Program-made: the position numbers and the translations under genes
Assembly: GCA_003541445.1 (NCBI GenBank)
Contig: DPMO01000224.1
Coordinates: 1-8,683 of the forward strand
Length of the DNA stretch: 8,683 nt
Direction: 5' to 3'
From: Clostridiales bacterium
GTDB lineage: Bacteria > Bacillota > Sulfobacillia > UBA995 > UBA9673
The notes under the pieces: generated by a model
Database searches by the model: none
What the model was told of the DNA's origin: nothing
Seen by the model: only the letters and a program-made list of their open reading frames with translations
In this document: positions 6,981-8,683 of the stretch, one piece after another
How the letters are laid out: every line of letters begins with the position of its first letter
How positions within the stretch are numbered: the stretch's first letter is position 1

Positions 6981-8252
6981 TCAGAAGCCCCCGCAACGGC
7001 CGCACTGGGCGCAGGTGGAGTGTGGGTCGAGGTAGAGGCGGCGGCCGGCCATGAGCTGGACCGGCGTCGCCCGCCGGCACAGGGTCGCCGGAAGCCATGA
7101 GGCCATGTAGAAGCAGGCGACGGCGAGCACGACCGCCCCCGCCGCAGCCGACGGTGTCAGCATGAGGAGCAGCTCGGAGGAGACGTCCAGAGCCCGCACG
7201 ACCGCCCATCCGCCGGCCAGGCCCAGGACGAGCCCGCCGGCGGCCACGAGTCCGCCCTCGAGGAAGAGGAGGTGGAAGACCTCGTCGTCCTCCGCCCCCA
7301 GGGCTTTCAGGACCCCGAGCTGGGTCTTGCGCTGGAGGAGGGACAGGAGCATCACGTTGAAGACGCCGAGCCCCGCCAGCATGAGGACGGTCGTCTTCAC
7401 CACGCGGGCCGGCGACAAAAGCCCGCCGACGGCCCGGTAAGAGACCTGGGCCGGAAGTCCCTCCCACCAGAGCGTCGCCTCCGGGAAGTAGGATTCGAGT
7501 CGGCGGAGGGTCTGGCGGAGGGTGCTGCCGGAGCGCACCCACACCGCGACGGCGTCCGGCCGCGGGCCGGCGGGACCCGTCGGCCCGGCTCCCAGCCGGT
7601 CTCTGAGAGCCAGCGAGTCCTCGAGACCGACCAGCACGGACTCTGCCAGCAGGTCGTCGTGAGCCTCGAACAGGCCGGCCACGACGAAGGCCTCTCCGGA
7701 GAACCCGAGCGGGGTCTCGACGCCCACCTGAAGCAGGTCCCCCGGCTCGAGCCCCGCCGCTTCGGCCAGCCGTCTGGGGACCAGCGCCTCCCCGGGTCCC
7801 GGGCTCGGCCCGTCCGGGCCTGCCGGCCAGAGGCGGCTGTCCGGCGCGAGGCCCACGACCCACCGCCGGCCGGCCGACGTGAGCGCCTCCCAACGGTCGA
7901 AGACCTCGAACCCCCCGACAGGGGCCGCCCAGGCCAGGTCCTCCGGGGGCCGGGCTCCCTCACCGCCCAGCCCGAAGGCCAGGACGTCCGCCGGCAGGCG
8001 GAGCACCTCCGTGCGGCGGGCCACGTCGACCGCGCTGCCGTGAGATGCGGCCGAGAGGGTCAGATAGACCACGACACCGGCCGCCAGACAGAGCCCCACC
8101 AGGAGGTGGCGCAGGGGCCGCCTCTTCACGGCCCTCAGGGCCAGCGGACCGTACAGAGGCATCCGACGCCCGAACTCCCGGAGCCGGCGCGGGTGCAGGG
8201 ACCGTACGAGGTTGACAAGCCCCTGCCCGAGCACCTCCAGCAGGCTCAGCAA
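6981..8252 (-). CDS. FtsX/MacB-like ABC transporter permease with Cys-rich C-terminal tail
   Basis: This 423-residue membrane protein has the MacB/FtsX layout. There is one membrane helix near 48-70, a large extracytoplasmic domain (about 71-283) and three helices near 284-306, 328-354 and 368-392. The cytoplasmic loop QRKTQLGVLKALGAEDDEVF (307-326) and the end motif CRRATPVQLMAGR (392-404) match the family. Such permeases pair with MacB/LolD-type ATPases and usually move lipoproteins, peptides or antibiotics, or transmit force, rather than importing solutes. The TTG start at 8252 overlaps the ATPase stop by seven bases and has GGGAGGGG eight bases upstream. The protein ends with C414-x2-C417-x2-C420-GGF, not part of the family core, which could bind a metal. 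The extracytoplasmic domain is Pro/Gly/Ala-rich and shows no catalytic motif. It is most likely co-transcribed with the ATPase and perhaps with the lipoprotein downstream. Confidence 0.85.
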   Translation of the reverse strand: MLSLLEVLGQGLVNLVRSLHPRRLREFGRRMPLYGPLALRAVKRRPLRHLLVGLCLAAGVVVYLTLSAASHGSAVDVARRTEVLRLPADVLAFGLGGEGARPPEDLAWAAPVGGFEVFDRWEALTSAGRRWVVGLAPDSRLWPAGPDGPSPGPGEALVPRRLAEAAGLEPGDLLQVGVETPLGFSGEAFVVAGLFEAHDDLLAESVLVGLEDSLALRDRLGAGPTGPAGPRPDAVAVWVRSGSTLRQTLRRLESYFPEATLWWEGLPAQVSYRAVGGLLSPARVVKTTVLMLAGLGVFNVMLLSLLQRKTQLGVLKALGAEDDEVFHLLFLEGGLVAAGGLVLGLAGGWAVVRALDVSSELLLMLTPSAAAGAVVLAVACFYMASWLPATLCRRATPVQLMAGRRLYLDPHSTCAQCGRCGGF

Positions 8253-8683
8253 GCCCCCGTCCCCTCCCTCTCCTCCAGCGCCTGGACCTCGCCGTCCCTC
8301 ATGCGGACGACCATGTCGGCGTGTTCGGCGAAGCCCGGGTCGTGCGAGACGACCACGAACGTCTGCCCCTTCTCCCGGTTGAACCGCCGGAAGAGCTCCA
8401 TGATGTCCTCGCTGTTCTTCGAGTCGAGGTTCCCGGTCGGCTCGTCGGCGAGGACGATGGCCGGGTCGTTGGCCAGGGCCCGGGCCACGGCCACCCTCTG
8501 CTGCTCACCGCCGGAGAGCTCGTAGGGGGTGTGCCGCGCACGGTGCGACATCCCGGTCGCCTCCAGGAGGGCGGCCGTCCGCGAGGCTATCTCCGCCGGC
8601 GGAAGCCCGGCGAGCCTCATGGGAAGGGCCACGTTCTCCTCTGCCGTCAGGTCGGAGAGAAGGTTGAAGAACTGGAAGACGAA
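8246..8683 (-). CDS. MacB/LolD-type ABC transporter ATPase, N-terminus outside window
   Basis: The last 145 residues of an ABC ATPase are present; the Walker A part lies beyond the right edge. Visible in order are the Q-loop FVFQFFNLL at residues 1-9 with DLTAEENV after it (the LolD/MacB form), the signature LSGGEQQRVAVARAL (56-70), Walker B plus D-loop IVLADEPTGNLDS (76-88) and the H-loop VVVSHD (110-115). All nucleotide-binding residues in the visible part are intact. It should power the FtsX/MacB-like permease encoded immediately downstream, whose start overlaps its stop by seven bases. Confidence 0.93.
   Translation of the reverse strand, partial: FVFQFFNLLSDLTAEENVALPMRLAGLPPAEIASRTAALLEATGMSHRARHTPYELSGGEQQRVAVARALANDPAIVLADEPTGNLDSKNSEDIMELFRRFNREKGQTFVVVSHDPGFAEHADMVVRMRDGEVQALEEREGTGAC

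Noticed and set aside
6904..7893. A 329-residue minus-strand frame overlapping the permease gene.
   Set aside because: It is another frame of the permease gene, rich in Arg/Gly/Pro and without membrane helices or motifs.

Overview
The window is about 70% G+C by eye and is coded almost entirely on the minus strand. I see seven genes, all pointing the same way, so they read from right to left. The strong Shine-Dalgarno sequences (one is a perfect AGGAGG), frequent GTG and TTG starts, tight stop/start overlaps and the use of the LL-diaminopimelate aminotransferase (DapL) lysine route suggest an uncultured high-G+C Bacillota lineage. That taxonomic placement is an inference with low confidence.

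Right part (8683 down to 5224): the end of a MacB/LolD-type ABC ATPase (cut by the window edge), an overlapping four-helix FtsX/MacB-like permease with a cysteine-rich tail, and then a lipoprotein related to family 5 (OppA/DppA-like) solute-binding proteins. The lipoprotein is the most striking object here. Its segments are in circularly permuted order: a signal peptide and lipobox, then what is normally the C-terminal third of the family, then a short Gly-rich linker, then the normal N-terminal two thirds. The protein stops exactly where the displaced segment would ordinarily begin.

Middle (5223 to 4937): a gap holding a G+C-rich hairpin just after the lipoprotein stop, a plausible sigma-70-type promoter, and a leader of roughly 190 bases that can fold but matches no riboswitch I recognise.

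Left part (4936 down to 1): a four-gene set joined by overlaps. It holds an octopine/nopaline-type opine dehydrogenase, a fused cobalamin-binding and glutamate-mutase-E-like protein, diaminopimelate epimerase (DapF) and DapL (cut by the left edge). DapL and DapF are consecutive steps to meso-diaminopimelate for lysine and peptidoglycan. The roles of the dehydrogenase and the B12 protein are not known from sequence, but their overlaps with dapF suggest co-expression and perhaps a shared amino-acid substrate. Two oddities in DapF stand out. The second catalytic cysteine is serine. Its reading frame also runs 137 bases into dapL, although a stop giving the same 4-base overlap as the other junctions exists one frame away.
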